From: Skeletonema tropicum
Lineage: Eukaryota > Bacillariophyta > Thalassiosirophyceae > Thalassiosirales > Thalassiosiraceae
Reading direction: 5' to 3'
DNA: 64,000 nucleotides
NCBI GenBank assembly: GCA_037178625.1
Contig: CM074135.1
Location: 1,800,001-1,864,000 of the forward strand
Position numbers and translations under genes: made by a program. This document shows, piece by piece, positions 51,001-59,888 of this stretch. The notes below the pieces were generated by a model. That model ran no database searches and was not told where the DNA came from. It saw only the letters and a list, made by a program, of their open reading frames with translations. Within the stretch, counting starts at the first letter, position 1. Each line of letters starts with the position of its first letter.

Positions 51001-54000
51001 TGATGGTTTAGATAATATTGCTCGAGATGGTTTGCGAATTCAATCATCACGGGATAGTGTGAGTGAGCTGAGTTTTGGTGGAGCCAGTGCCTTAATGGCC
51101 CTTCAAGCCAGCCGTGCACTTACACAATACCACAATACACCAATTGTAAGAGAAGAAGAAGAAGAAGCCGATAAAACTGATAGAATGTTCTCTCAGTCAA
51201 TAAATTCATCACAAAGTGGAAGCAAAAATTCGTCCAGCGATAGTGACCAGCAAGCTATGAATGATTCCTCACGAAGTGAAAGAAGAGCTAGTTTGATGGG
51301 GGAGGTGGACCAGTTAGAAAAGTTGGACGAGGTTTCAGAATCTACCGCGTCAGATTTCCTTGATGATATTTCATCAGTTGGTGACAATAACAATGCAGTT
51401 GAAAAATTCTTCTCTAGCCCTACAAATGAACACGAAACAGCTTCAATTTGGAGCTCGGCATCTTCTACTGGCCCGAAGAATATTCCTGCTGACAAACTCA
51501 TAGAAGACTCATTTTCTTCTTCGTCTTCTCCGGCGCGAAATATGAATACAGAGCAACGATTGTCTTCATCTTCAAGAAGTTCCCCCTTGTCTTCAAGCTC
51601 TGTTCCGCCTCCGGAAAGCTCCCGATCTCAGGGGACTTGTGTCAGCGGAGACAAATTAGAAACAATGCAAGAAGCAAACCCTTCATCAACTATGCCGTTG
51701 CTGCAACAAAATAATCCCATTCAGCAGAGTTTCACCTCGGAAGCAGAAGTTCCAACCATTACCAAAGAAGATGTCAATGAGGGCGATGTGACAAATATGA
51801 CAAATGGTAGTAGTCCAGAATCAGAGGAGAAAGATAGCCCGCCTTCATTAGGTTCTTCTGGCAGTAGACAAAATTCGTCCAAAAGGTGGAACTCTATCAA
51901 CAGCAGCAAGTCCAACAGCAGCAAGTCCCAAGACAGTGCAAGCAGTGGCAGCTACTACAAAGGAGTTCTCGCTCGGGCTGCTGCAATGAATCAAGATGAA
52001 GACAACGAGGTGCAACAACTTCCACAAGATGATGATGGAGATGGACAAGACGTCATGCAAGCTAGTTCGTACTCGCATAGTTTGGAAAAATTACTCGGAG
52101 CGTCACCTTCTGAAGAACTTCAACAAGACGAAGATCAAATTTCGCCACTACGATCGTCCTCGCCCAGTTCGGAAAACTTAATCGAGAAGTCTCCACCCCA
52201 GGACGATCGGATTCAGATTGAAAGTGAGAATGATTCACTACATAATGGTGACCAGAAGACGATAAGGCCTGCTGAGCTCATTGAGGAAGCAAACGAAGAG
52301 ATGGAATCCGATATGCATGATGATATTTCCTCTATGTCGTCTGTCGTGTCGAAAGCACGTACTTCCTTGCGAGCTTCTTTTATTGCTATTGAGGAAAACC
52401 AAAAGGAAGATCTAGAGCATGGACAATTTGATACACAATCAATCAAGAGTTCAATGAAGAGTCGCTATGCTTATGATGAGGATGACCTGTACGAAGATTT
52501 TCCCTCCGAGAAGGTTGACGATGAAGTAATTCGACGCAATAGAAGCAGCGCCTCACAGACTGTTTCAGAAAGTGTTGAAACTGATGCACGCAGGCCCTGG
52601 AAGACTGTGGCGAGAGAAGAAGTAGCCGCCATTCCTGACGAATCGGTACTTAGTGCCCAAACTGGTAGCCACCGTAGCTCTGTAATCAGTGGACAGAGTA
52701 TACCAGAGAGAAAGGAATTATACGAAGAGAATTCTGACGATGATACCAACGACGAGGGCTCTGTGTCGGAACTGTTTTCATCGAAAGAAGCTCTGAAGAG
52801 GATGGGGTTATATTCTTCTGCTATGCATCTAGGAGCGGAAGATGATGCTCTCAGTTTTAGTGGTGGAAGTGACCAGAATCAGAATGAGCAAGTTGCTCCA
52901 CGTAGGGAATCTCCTAATAGTACCGAGAAACAACTACCATCAGACGAAGAATCAAACATTTCAGAAAACGATCGAGAGATGAAAGTTGGGTCCCTCACAG
53001 ATTCTATCCGCAGTAGTATTCAATCCATCAAGGAACAATACTTTGGCGAAACGAGATCAAATTACAGCAAATCTGCCACCTCTGGACAATCGATTGGCTC
53101 CGTTAAGGAATTGAATGATTACGGACAGCAGCATCAAACTCAACAGTCTGTCACATCAAATGACAACTCTGATGGATCAATTTCTCTTCCAAAATCAAAC
53201 GAAGCAGAAGAAAGTCCCATGAAATCACCTGCGAGAATGCTTGCCGACACCGCGAGGGAAATGACAGCTCTCCTCGACCACTCCATGTCGTGTAGGTCAT
53301 TAGCAACATCGAAAGCAAATGAACCTAACAGTGACAAGGTTCTGGGCGAAAGGAGAGAAAACTCTGTCTCCTCTGCTAGTGAAGAAGAAGTAATTGCAGA
53401 AGTCTCTCAAAATGTGCCTAAAGATGGCATCAGTAATTCATCACATAGCAAAGCATCAGACGATCAGACTATCTCTATCGACAGTTTAGACGACATTGAA
53501 TCGAGAATTGAGGTATTCAAGAAAAAGAACAAACCTGCAGTAGACAATACCAATCAGGACGCCCTTCGTGTCTCCTTTGCGAATGAAGTGGACGAAGAAG
53601 TTGGGTCTCAAAGAGATGACGACATTTCCACCAAAAATAAGGCAATATCTACAGAAGACAAGGAAACTGAAAACAGTGTTGGTGCGTCTTGGTGGAGGAA
53701 AATGTTGGCGAAGCCGCGATTTATTTGTATGACAGTAACCACCGCAGTCATAATCATTTTGTGTTCATCAATCGGTGCAACCGTGGTGTCGAACAGGAAT
53801 AGATCTATACCTACAAGCCAACCTACTCCACCACCAACAAGGATTGTGCCAAATTGGGTTCAAGTTGGTGGTGATCTGAAAGGCGAAATGCCTGGTGATG
53901 AAGCTGGATTTTCTATTTCTGCATCTGATAATGGATTTACTGTTGTTGTCGGGGCAAGAAGAAATGGAAACTCAATTGAGGGCACGGAGAATAGAGGCGC

Positions 54001-55054
54001 AGCACAAATTTTCCGATTTGACGAATTACACGGCTTTTATAAGTCTGTATGGATTTACCATGGCGAAGCCAAAGGTGATCAATGTGGTTTTAGTGTAGCC
54101 ATGTCGAAAGATGGAAAGCGCGTAGCTGTTGGATGCCCAGGGAGCGACACGTACGGAAAGAACAGCGGAAAAGTTAGACTATTCATGGAAGAAGAAATGT
54201 CAGAAACTTGGGTCATGGTAACAGAATTTTACGGTGAAGGCAGCGGAGACCTTTTCGGAGCAGCGGTGTCTTTGTCGCCGGAAGGGACACACCTTGCGGT
54301 AGGTGCACCGTACTACACCCGAAATGAAGTGAAACGAAGCGGAAGTGCATACGCCTTCAGAGAAGTCAGTGAGTCAGTTTGGCAGCCATCTGGAAATCCG
54401 ATGAGAGGTGTTGTAGAAGAGTCTCTATTTGGCTGGTCCGTATCATTTTCGCCAGGAGGTATGTTCCTTGCTGTAGGTGCTCCAAAAATGTCAGAGAGCT
54501 CACCCGATGGTGGCTTCGTCAAAGTATTTTCGTTCGAAGCTGCCGATAGAAGTGACTGGCAGGACTACGGCGATCTGATCACCAACGGCGTCCCCGGGGA
54601 TAGATTTGGGTTTTCAGTCAGTATAGCTGGAGATGCGACTCTTCAACATGTTGCAATTGGTGCTCCCGGATACAGTGCCATTGTAGAGGGTGGCGGTTTA
54701 GCCAGCGTGTATGAACACAGCGGCAATGGTTGGTCCAACGCAGGCGATGATCTTATCAGCGACAGTGAAGGTGAAAATCTCGGTTATGCCGTCTCTCTTA
54801 CGCCTTCTGCCAGTAGACTGGTAGTAGGAGTGCCTAAAAAGCAGTTTAATGGTGAAATCGTTGGGCAAGTCCAGGTCTTCAACGTTGGTTACGGGTCCCT
54901 CACACCAGCCGGAGAGAAGTATGGTCTTAGTGGGGAGAAGTTTGGTGTTTCCGTCGCCATATCAAACAACGGTAAACGACTCTTTGGAGGTGCCACTGAC
55001 GCTAATCTTGTTAGGGCTTATGAAGATTTCCCCATAGTGAACTTTAATTCATAA
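48053..55054 (+). CDS. giant Ser/acidic disordered single-pass protein with C-terminal FG-GAP-like propeller
   Basis: A 2333-aa single-exon gene. Residues 1-1880 are low complexity: Ser, Gln, Glu, Asp rich, with Gln runs (~182-190) and a near-pure Ser/Asp/Gly tract at about residues 943-985. A basic WWRKMLAKPR flank precedes a single hydrophobic helix at ~1890-1912 (FICMTVTTAVIIILCSSIGA). Then a Pro-rich stalk (PTSQPTPPPTRIVP) leads to a ~400-residue propeller with blades such as GFSVAMSKDGKRVAVGCPGS, GAAVSLSPEGTHLAVGAPYY and GYAVSLTPSASRLVVGVP. There is no signal peptide, so a type II topology with the propeller outside (or luminal) is predicted. The propeller resembles that of the 1439-aa protein at 10.7-15.1 kb. 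Function unknown; adhesion or wall-anchoring is a guess. Confidence 0.8.
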   Translation: MYGMDNSPTASHQSSAYSDYPESSNTSGDGFLSWERSRQSSAYRENHLDDDLHGTQQNAAVNEDDSTNDFGSVGAHNMYQQQEQLQRRSQSVNSQPSEDSDEKAIHSPTPFRPMAPREFALGNTLRRSRSAMPMATLPADATVARKGSQDGGTSSQSVASASYASGLSVEQGEIETLQKLIQQQQQMQTGIPPLPLQEQHQQSHNTQYLRQSTTGSMQRISETSGYETSGYSSDSFNDNEPPEQSAGQNAGGEGFQQTAGEAAGESATEQVSDRASDRIYRQSERDEVHATGEQLNEVMRIQHPVDIVDEAAEAEVAAMDESSAEDTKNQSLGYLSDDFQVFEGELTESWKQSPARTNTYVGRGGIDNTILEDISDNIKEGESEDESVQNRPESAHSQHSSHSSISSAATGGHENVDDDENDVDDISYAIGSEMGLHSRQSVEQSDISETASEQESSSSSMDIEKMASENTLDSVRQHSDTDTRLNKTDGHPYINHYLTSNDDEGTQDKIQSHLPAKLSLGIDATDTNNADQRMTNDSLSTLSAGGDRFPLTSQTIAIADNADTQEAAGAITARFGRLLQECRDLTETCGDDSLRDSMMSSQVESATKTSSSNFRSSTSNFPSSTTETEANEEQRRLSSSQLKAAAAMAAANSTGLQRRSYSNPVTQKHEIDTSDGKHLHMSQLTVDPALHSSMIASDFTGSMMSVSGYKDLKSSTFTGLVNSAEFKESQSSEFQSVEEMEDPNQCEDGDDYAETFQVPIDQPLGRRAPRPVQPMSRSIKSAVSELSVGIDVMYGDADEDNAFNKSGNLNEDLTAPFDPSQFLAELDPSSFGAGGKTSDNASSTIDSPKQHGLLQSNKDEEAEMQKIETDEAAPTSSSSPQAAADIVAKQSSQGVANPARQSSPSYISKASSHISSDFSADEGGLLVGFGRRNFNRSISSKDSDSSSSSTSSGAFSSGSDGSSSSGSSGSSSSSSDDDSDSSSDGLDNIARDGLRIQSSRDSVSELSFGGASALMALQASRALTQYHNTPIVREEEEEADKTDRMFSQSINSSQSGSKNSSSDSDQQAMNDSSRSERRASLMGEVDQLEKLDEVSESTASDFLDDISSVGDNNNAVEKFFSSPTNEHETASIWSSASSTGPKNIPADKLIEDSFSSSSSPARNMNTEQRLSSSSRSSPLSSSSVPPPESSRSQGTCVSGDKLETMQEANPSSTMPLLQQNNPIQQSFTSEAEVPTITKEDVNEGDVTNMTNGSSPESEEKDSPPSLGSSGSRQNSSKRWNSINSSKSNSSKSQDSASSGSYYKGVLARAAAMNQDEDNEVQQLPQDDDGDGQDVMQASSYSHSLEKLLGASPSEELQQDEDQISPLRSSSPSSENLIEKSPPQDDRIQIESENDSLHNGDQKTIRPAELIEEANEEMESDMHDDISSMSSVVSKARTSLRASFIAIEENQKEDLEHGQFDTQSIKSSMKSRYAYDEDDLYEDFPSEKVDDEVIRRNRSSASQTVSESVETDARRPWKTVAREEVAAIPDESVLSAQTGSHRSSVISGQSIPERKELYEENSDDDTNDEGSVSELFSSKEALKRMGLYSSAMHLGAEDDALSFSGGSDQNQNEQVAPRRESPNSTEKQLPSDEESNISENDREMKVGSLTDSIRSSIQSIKEQYFGETRSNYSKSATSGQSIGSVKELNDYGQQHQTQQSVTSNDNSDGSISLPKSNEAEESPMKSPARMLADTAREMTALLDHSMSCRSLATSKANEPNSDKVLGERRENSVSSASEEEVIAEVSQNVPKDGISNSSHSKASDDQTISIDSLDDIESRIEVFKKKNKPAVDNTNQDALRVSFANEVDEEVGSQRDDDISTKNKAISTEDKETENSVGASWWRKMLAKPRFICMTVTTAVIIILCSSIGATVVSNRNRSIPTSQPTPPPTRIVPNWVQVGGDLKGEMPGDEAGFSISASDNGFTVVVGARRNGNSIEGTENRGAAQIFRFDELHGFYKSVWIYHGEAKGDQCGFSVAMSKDGKRVAVGCPGSDTYGKNSGKVRLFMEEEMSETWVMVTEFYGEGSGDLFGAAVSLSPEGTHLAVGAPYYTRNEVKRSGSAYAFREVSESVWQPSGNPMRGVVEESLFGWSVSFSPGGMFLAVGAPKMSESSPDGGFVKVFSFEAADRSDWQDYGDLITNGVPGDRFGFSVSIAGDATLQHVAIGAPGYSAIVEGGGLASVYEHSGNGWSNAGDDLISDSEGENLGYAVSLTPSASRLVVGVPKKQFNGEIVGQVQVFNVGYGSLTPAGEKYGLSGEKFGVSVAISNNGKRLFGGATDANLVRAYEDFPIVNFNS

Positions 55055-55519
55055 TTGACTTCGTAATTGCAAAAGAACATCATCTTCATTTTGTGATGTA
55101 GAGAGAAAACTAAACCCGACCGTAGTACCTACCTACATCCCTACGTATTCATGTACCTGCTTCGCTGTTTGTTTCCTTTTGAGAAAGGTAATTATGTTAC
55201 TACTTATTCCTCTGTCAAAGATACCGCCAAATTTTTCCCTTTCTTCTCTCACAATTTCGACACCTCTGTATGTTGCTTAACTCAACGGTACCTCTCTGAA
55301 ACATTGGCCGACAACGCTTAGTAAATTACCAGCAAAATAGGCAAACTAGAAGGAGTCCTCGTATGCGGGCAGATCCTGTACAATAAATTGGAGAGAGTGC
55401 TTTGGCCGGCAATGCTTAGTAAACTACAAGCAAAATAGGCAAACTAGAAGGGGTATTATCATCTCTATAACTTTATCTTGTTAGAAGTCGAGATCTAAAT
55501 TGATTTTAAAAGTAGAGGA
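55055..55519. repeat. intergenic with a ~57-bp direct repeat
   Basis: TTGGCCGACAACGCTTAGTA (55304 on) and TTGGCCGGCAATGCTTAGTA (55401 on) begin two copies that continue through CAAAATAGGCAAACTAGAAG. They are about 96 bp apart, just upstream of the first gene of the PDZ cluster. Confidence 0.75.
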
Positions 55520-57331
55520 ATGAAGGAAGACTTCTTCATCAATGTGAACAATGGCAATGGAGGCGAGCAAACGATATTAATTTGGGTTCCTCTGGCTATC
55601 CTTGCACACAATGTCGTGTTGGAGAATGGTGGCAACCAATCTGTTGCACACAAAGCATCTCTGGCAGTGGTACATCATGGGAAGGTAATAAATTATAATC
55701 AGAAGCTATCGGTGAGACGCCAAGTAATCATGGCGGCAAGGAAGGCGGCGGATGCTGTCATCGAAGACTTGGGCAATGGCTCAGTAGCCGCTGCAGTCTT
55801 GGAAGCAGTACGAGAAGGTGGAGAACTATTGTCGTCAGCCAACGCTTCGGGCGTTGCCGTTGATCCGATAACTGCATCATCTCCAATAGTGGAAGCAAAC
55901 GGTGCATCGTCAATTCTTGTCAGCATCACCTTAAACAAACCCTTGGGTATAACATTCGAGCCCATTGGGGGTCCACACGAGAGTGGCGTAAGGATTCGAG
56001 AACTGCCTCGTGGCGGAAAAGCGTACCAATCAGGAGAGCTGAAAGTTGGTGACGAATTATTGTCCATCAATAATATGAGAATGAGCAGTTTGACATATTA
56101 TCAAGTCGTGAATTTAATCTCGCAGGGTTCCCCCCAAAAGATATTCCATTTGACCTTTCAGAGATCGAACACGACAGACATGAAAGGCCGAAAGTTAACC
56201 AACTTCATGAAAAGAAGTGCCAATAGGAATGCTAATCAGCAGACTGAGCAAAGAGACGACAGGGTTTCTTCTCGTGCAGGGCATGTAACGCCACCACTTT
56301 TACCCATAATCCCCAAACCAAACAACATGAGTGCCGGTAGAAAAGGTATCCTGCTATCTGAGCAGAGGGGCGATGGGAAGGAACCTATCCCAGTCAATCG
56401 AAAAGGTAAGCAGCTTGCTGAGAATAGGTTAGGGTTAGAAGTGAAACCCGCGTCAATCAAAAGAAGTGACAATAGAAAAGTTCACAAGCCAGCTGAGCAG
56501 AGAGACGATGGTGCTTCTTCTAATGAAGTCAAACCTAACTCAGCCAAAATAAGTGACAGCAGAAAAGGAAACCGGTCAGCTAAGCAAAGTCGTGCACCTT
56601 CTCGAGAAGTAGATGAATCACCAGTACCAGCATCAACACGTCATGAGAGAGTGGAGCCAAATGATGGACGCATGTCTTCGCAGAGTATTGACTCCTCTGA
56701 GTCTGAGTCTGACTACAGCTCAATCGTGAGTGAAGATTCTTCCTTTGCTTTCTTTGGATTTTGGCCATCATCATCACAACGTGAAAGGTCTGAGGTCTCA
56801 TCAGTTGCACCAATATTGTGGGAACATCCTTACCATCCATCTCGACTCGTTCCGGGCTGGAATAATTCGTCATTGGCTTCAACGTCAACCGGCACTGTAG
56901 AAACGTCATATACTACTTTATCACGTGCATTAAACCAATTTGATCTCTCGACGTTGTGGGGAGGTAGACTCGATGACATCAATGGTCAAGATCCATCTAC
57001 ACGGGAAGGTCAATCTACCCTAGCAGACCAATCTTCAACCTACACAGGTCAATCTTCTGACACAGGCCAATCTGACTATTCAGGACAATCTGACTACACA
57101 GGACAATCTACACAAGAAGACCAATCTGCGATAGGAGACCAATCTTCACAAGAAGACCAAACTGTGCGAGACGATCAATCAGACGATAGTTCCAGTTGGG
57201 CAGAAGATAATTCTAGTGCAGCTAGCGTCAATTCTAACGACAACGTTGAAGTTGCGCTAGAGGAGGTCGTACAACCAGAACCGTCGAAGGGTAGATTCTT
57301 CAAAAAATTACGAAAACGGTTCGGAAAGTAG
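55520..57331 (+). CDS. PDZ protein with conserved N-terminal domain (family member A)
   Basis: A 603-aa protein. Residues ~4-115 form a domain shared with the genes at 57848 and 58689: GEQTILIWVPLAI, NVVLENGG, then VRRQVIMAARKAADAVIEDL and AAAVLEAVREGGELL. I do not recognise it. Residues ~131-214 are a PDZ domain (LNKPLGITFEPIG, VRIRELPRGGKAYQ, LKVGDELLSIN). A basic stretch (KGRKLTNFMKRS) follows, then a long Ser/charged linker, the motif FFGFWPSSS (also in member B) and a run of degenerate Gln-Ser repeats (TGQSDYSGQSDYTGQS). It ends in a basic amphipathic tail KGRFFKKLRKRFGK. No signal peptide or membrane helix. Probably a scaffold protein; the partner is unknown. Confidence 0.72.
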   Translation: MKEDFFINVNNGNGGEQTILIWVPLAILAHNVVLENGGNQSVAHKASLAVVHHGKVINYNQKLSVRRQVIMAARKAADAVIEDLGNGSVAAAVLEAVREGGELLSSANASGVAVDPITASSPIVEANGASSILVSITLNKPLGITFEPIGGPHESGVRIRELPRGGKAYQSGELKVGDELLSINNMRMSSLTYYQVVNLISQGSPQKIFHLTFQRSNTTDMKGRKLTNFMKRSANRNANQQTEQRDDRVSSRAGHVTPPLLPIIPKPNNMSAGRKGILLSEQRGDGKEPIPVNRKGKQLAENRLGLEVKPASIKRSDNRKVHKPAEQRDDGASSNEVKPNSAKISDSRKGNRSAKQSRAPSREVDESPVPASTRHERVEPNDGRMSSQSIDSSESESDYSSIVSEDSSFAFFGFWPSSSQRERSEVSSVAPILWEHPYHPSRLVPGWNNSSLASTSTGTVETSYTTLSRALNQFDLSTLWGGRLDDINGQDPSTREGQSTLADQSSTYTGQSSDTGQSDYSGQSDYTGQSTQEDQSAIGDQSSQEDQTVRDDQSDDSSSWAEDNSSAASVNSNDNVEVALEEVVQPEPSKGRFFKKLRKRFGK

Positions 57332-57847
57332 AGTATGGATGGTGCATTACTTCAGAGAATGCCAGCAACGGCACAAAATATGAGTCCTTTTGGTTCTGCA
57401 AACATCTCAGTTGAAATGAGAGCTACCGCAGAAGATTTTACTTCTGCAACTTTTCTTCATATGCACCTTGCATTATAATGAGTAACGAATACCTTAATTG
57501 ATTGAATAGTAAAGTTTCCTAGCATAATCAAGCATCAACCTATAGATGTGTAGTATACAGATGGGTTTTACAAAATTACTAGAATCACCTAATTCGACCT
57601 AAAAATAATGTACAGAGGAACTTCCTTATTCCACTTGGAAGTCACAAGTAGTGTTCCTGCTATCAAGTAGTGCGATAGATGCTTATGTTCAGCATGCGTC
57701 TAAGCCTTTCCTCGTCCAATGCCGTTGCGCAGTGAAAGGCCTTGGTGCTTCTGACCTATCGTACTGTTCAGATGTTCTTGCTCTTTCACCGGTCATTTCA
57801 AGCTGTGTCAAGATAAAACTGTGGTACTCTAATACAGCGATTGACAC
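57332..57847. other. intergenic between convergent family members
   Basis: A 516-bp spacer between the stops of members A and C. No gene recognised. Confidence 0.45.
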
Positions 57848-58309
57848 TCAAATGCAATAGAGACATGGTTGTTGAATAGACTCAAAGTCTCTCGAATCAA
57901 TAACAACTCCCGAAGCTTTGGCCGAAACCAGTACCTCTCCTCCATACCGAACTGCTTGTAGAACTGCGGCGGCTACATCTCCATTTCCCAACTCTCCAAT
58001 GACAGCATCGGCCGCTTTTCTTGCTGAAACGATTACCTGCCGCTGCACAGTCAACCTTTTTTGCTGGTAATCAATCTCCTTGCCGTGGCGTAAGATTGCC
58101 AGAGATGCTTTGTGTGCGGCTTCTTGACTTCCTTCGTTCTCTAACACGACGTTGCGCGCAAGAACAGCCAAAGGCACCCATATCATTATTGTTTTATGCT
58201 CTCCATTGACATCACTCAATGTAACGAAAAATTCACTCTTGTGGTCTATAGTACTGGGGCTCCTCCTCCTCCTTCCTCTATTATTTGATTCTCTACTTGA
58301 TGTGCTCAT
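57848..58309 (-). CDS. short paralogue with the shared N-terminal domain only (family member C)
   Basis: A 153-aa protein: an Arg-rich start (RESNNRGRRRRSPST), then the same domain as its neighbours (FFVTLSDVNG, TIMIWVPLAVLARNVVLENE, VQRQVIVSARKAADAVIGEL, GGEVLVSAKASGVVID), then a short tail SIQQPCLYCI. No PDZ domain follows. The tail CLYCI might be lipidated, which is speculative. The ATG at 58309 was chosen; the open frame upstream starts only with GTG. It lies on the opposite strand between the two PDZ-bearing paralogues, so the cluster arose by duplication with an inversion. Confidence 0.65.
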   Translation of the reverse strand: MSTSSRESNNRGRRRRSPSTIDHKSEFFVTLSDVNGEHKTIMIWVPLAVLARNVVLENEGSQEAAHKASLAILRHGKEIDYQQKRLTVQRQVIVSARKAADAVIGELGNGDVAAAVLQAVRYGGEVLVSAKASGVVIDSRDFESIQQPCLYCI

Positions 58310-58688
58310 GATATGTGCGGAAGTTTCCAAGTGATAGATAGATCTCTGGCACACAAATTATGATATGGGTATATTGTTGGCAGCAGCGGATGCAACGGAT
58401 CGATCCTTTGTCCTGACTAACATTGAGACGACGCCATTTTGTGAGAGTACTCTTACTATTTGAGCTGCACTTTGCGAATTGCACATAACGTAGGGAGGAA
58501 TTAGTACAACAAGACTTCATTTGAAACTTTTCCTTGAATGCGCCAATTTTGCAAGTAAATTTTCCCACTCACTATTTGTACTGGGCTCGCAAGTTCTTCA
58601 TTCTCAGCGGTGCCGATCTAACTAAACGTTGCCATTCTTCTCTGAGGGCCATCGTTTAAAAGCACCTCGAACGGTTTGTAGAATCAGA
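58310..58688. promoter_or_regulatory. divergent spacer of members C and B
   Basis: A 379-bp region between two divergent paralogues that presumably holds both promoters. No conserved element can be named. Confidence 0.4.
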
Positions 58689-59795
58689 ATGATGGAGGAC
58701 TTCCTTGTAACCATAGGTGATGGCAATGGAGGCGAACAAACGATATTGATTTGGGTCCCTTTGGCCATCACAGCATATAATGTCGTGTTGGAGTACGGCG
58801 GAAGCCAGCACGTTGCAGAAAAAGCTTCCACAGCAGTGATTCATTACGGCCGAGGGGTTGACTATCATCGGAATTTGACTGTAAGACGTCAAGTTATCAT
58901 GGCGGCAAGGAAGGCGGCTGATGCTGTTATCGAAGATTTGGGCAACGGAGAGGTAGCCGCTGCAGTTCTGGATGCAGTCCGAGTTGGAGGAGAAATATTG
59001 GCATCAGCCAAATCATCGGGGATTGTTATTGATGCGATAATGACACGGGAGGAAGCGCGAGAACCTACTGATGGTGATTGTGACAGAGCCGCTTCAACCT
59101 CTTCAAATCTTATCAGCATCGCCTTGACCAAACCCATGGGGATTGTATTCGAGCCCATTGGAGATCCACACGAGTGTGGCGTAAGGATTCGAGAGCTGCC
59201 TCCCTGTGGAAAGGCGTACCTAACAAAAGAGCTGAAAGTTGGTGACGAATTATTGTCCATTAATGATAAGAAAGTTGGCAAGTCAACATTCTATCAAATA
59301 CTTGAAATCATAGAGGAAGAAGATGAACAGAAGGAATTCAATATGACCTTCCAGAGACCGTGCAAGAAAGAAATGAAAGCCGCGATGGGCCGGAAATTTA
59401 AGAACTTGATGAAAAGAAAAAAGATTATCAAGATCGTCAAGCAGAGATCTAGGTCTTTTTCTCGTGAAGTGAATGATGTATCACCAACAGCAACATCACC
59501 TCCACAAGGTCAAGGGCAAGGGCAAGGGCAAGCATCTCGCAAAACATCTAAGCCATTTAGTTTCTTTGGAATATGGCCATCATCATCACATGAAAACCCG
59601 ACGATCCCAGTTACGCAGCCATCGAAGGCGGTAAATCAAACAAAATGTACAGAATCTAGTGGCTGGATGCAGTTGTTGGGATGTGCCGACTACGGACAAT
59701 CATCTGGACACTCTTTAGGTAGTACATCCGACTATTCAAGTTTGGCTGATGAGCTTGACGAAAATGATATTGCTTTGAGAGGAGCATCAGAATAG
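58689..59795 (+). CDS. PDZ protein with conserved N-terminal domain (family member B)
   Basis: A 368-aa protein from the ATG at 58689 (the frame upstream has only TTG). Residues 3-117 are the shared domain (GEQTILIWVPLAITAYNVVL, VRRQVIMAARKAADAVIEDL). Residues ~140-223 are a PDZ domain (LTKPMGIVFEPIG, VRIRELPPCGKAYL, LKVGDELLSIND). Then comes a strongly basic segment (MGRKFKNLMKRKKIIKIVK), GQ repeats and the motif FFGIWPSSSH. It ends with Ser-rich and acidic sequence. The DNA of the shared domain is strongly similar to member A, so the duplication is not very old. The C-terminal Gln-Ser repeats and basic tail of member A are missing. Confidence 0.72.
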   Translation: MMEDFLVTIGDGNGGEQTILIWVPLAITAYNVVLEYGGSQHVAEKASTAVIHYGRGVDYHRNLTVRRQVIMAARKAADAVIEDLGNGEVAAAVLDAVRVGGEILASAKSSGIVIDAIMTREEAREPTDGDCDRAASTSSNLISIALTKPMGIVFEPIGDPHECGVRIRELPPCGKAYLTKELKVGDELLSINDKKVGKSTFYQILEIIEEEDEQKEFNMTFQRPCKKEMKAAMGRKFKNLMKRKKIIKIVKQRSRSFSREVNDVSPTATSPPQGQGQGQGQASRKTSKPFSFFGIWPSSSHENPTIPVTQPSKAVNQTKCTESSGWMQLLGCADYGQSSGHSLGSTSDYSSLADELDENDIALRGASE

Positions 59796-59888
59796 ACGAA
59801 GTTGAGGGACAGAGGACAACTTGTGTATATGTAGTGAAACAACTTGGCTATAAAATAATGCGAGTAAAATGATGTGTACATAACTTCT

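Noticed and set aside
48071..54522. Many minus-strand and alternate-frame ORFs inside the 2333-aa gene
   Set aside because: They result from low-complexity Ser/Glu/Gln codons. None has a recognisable domain.
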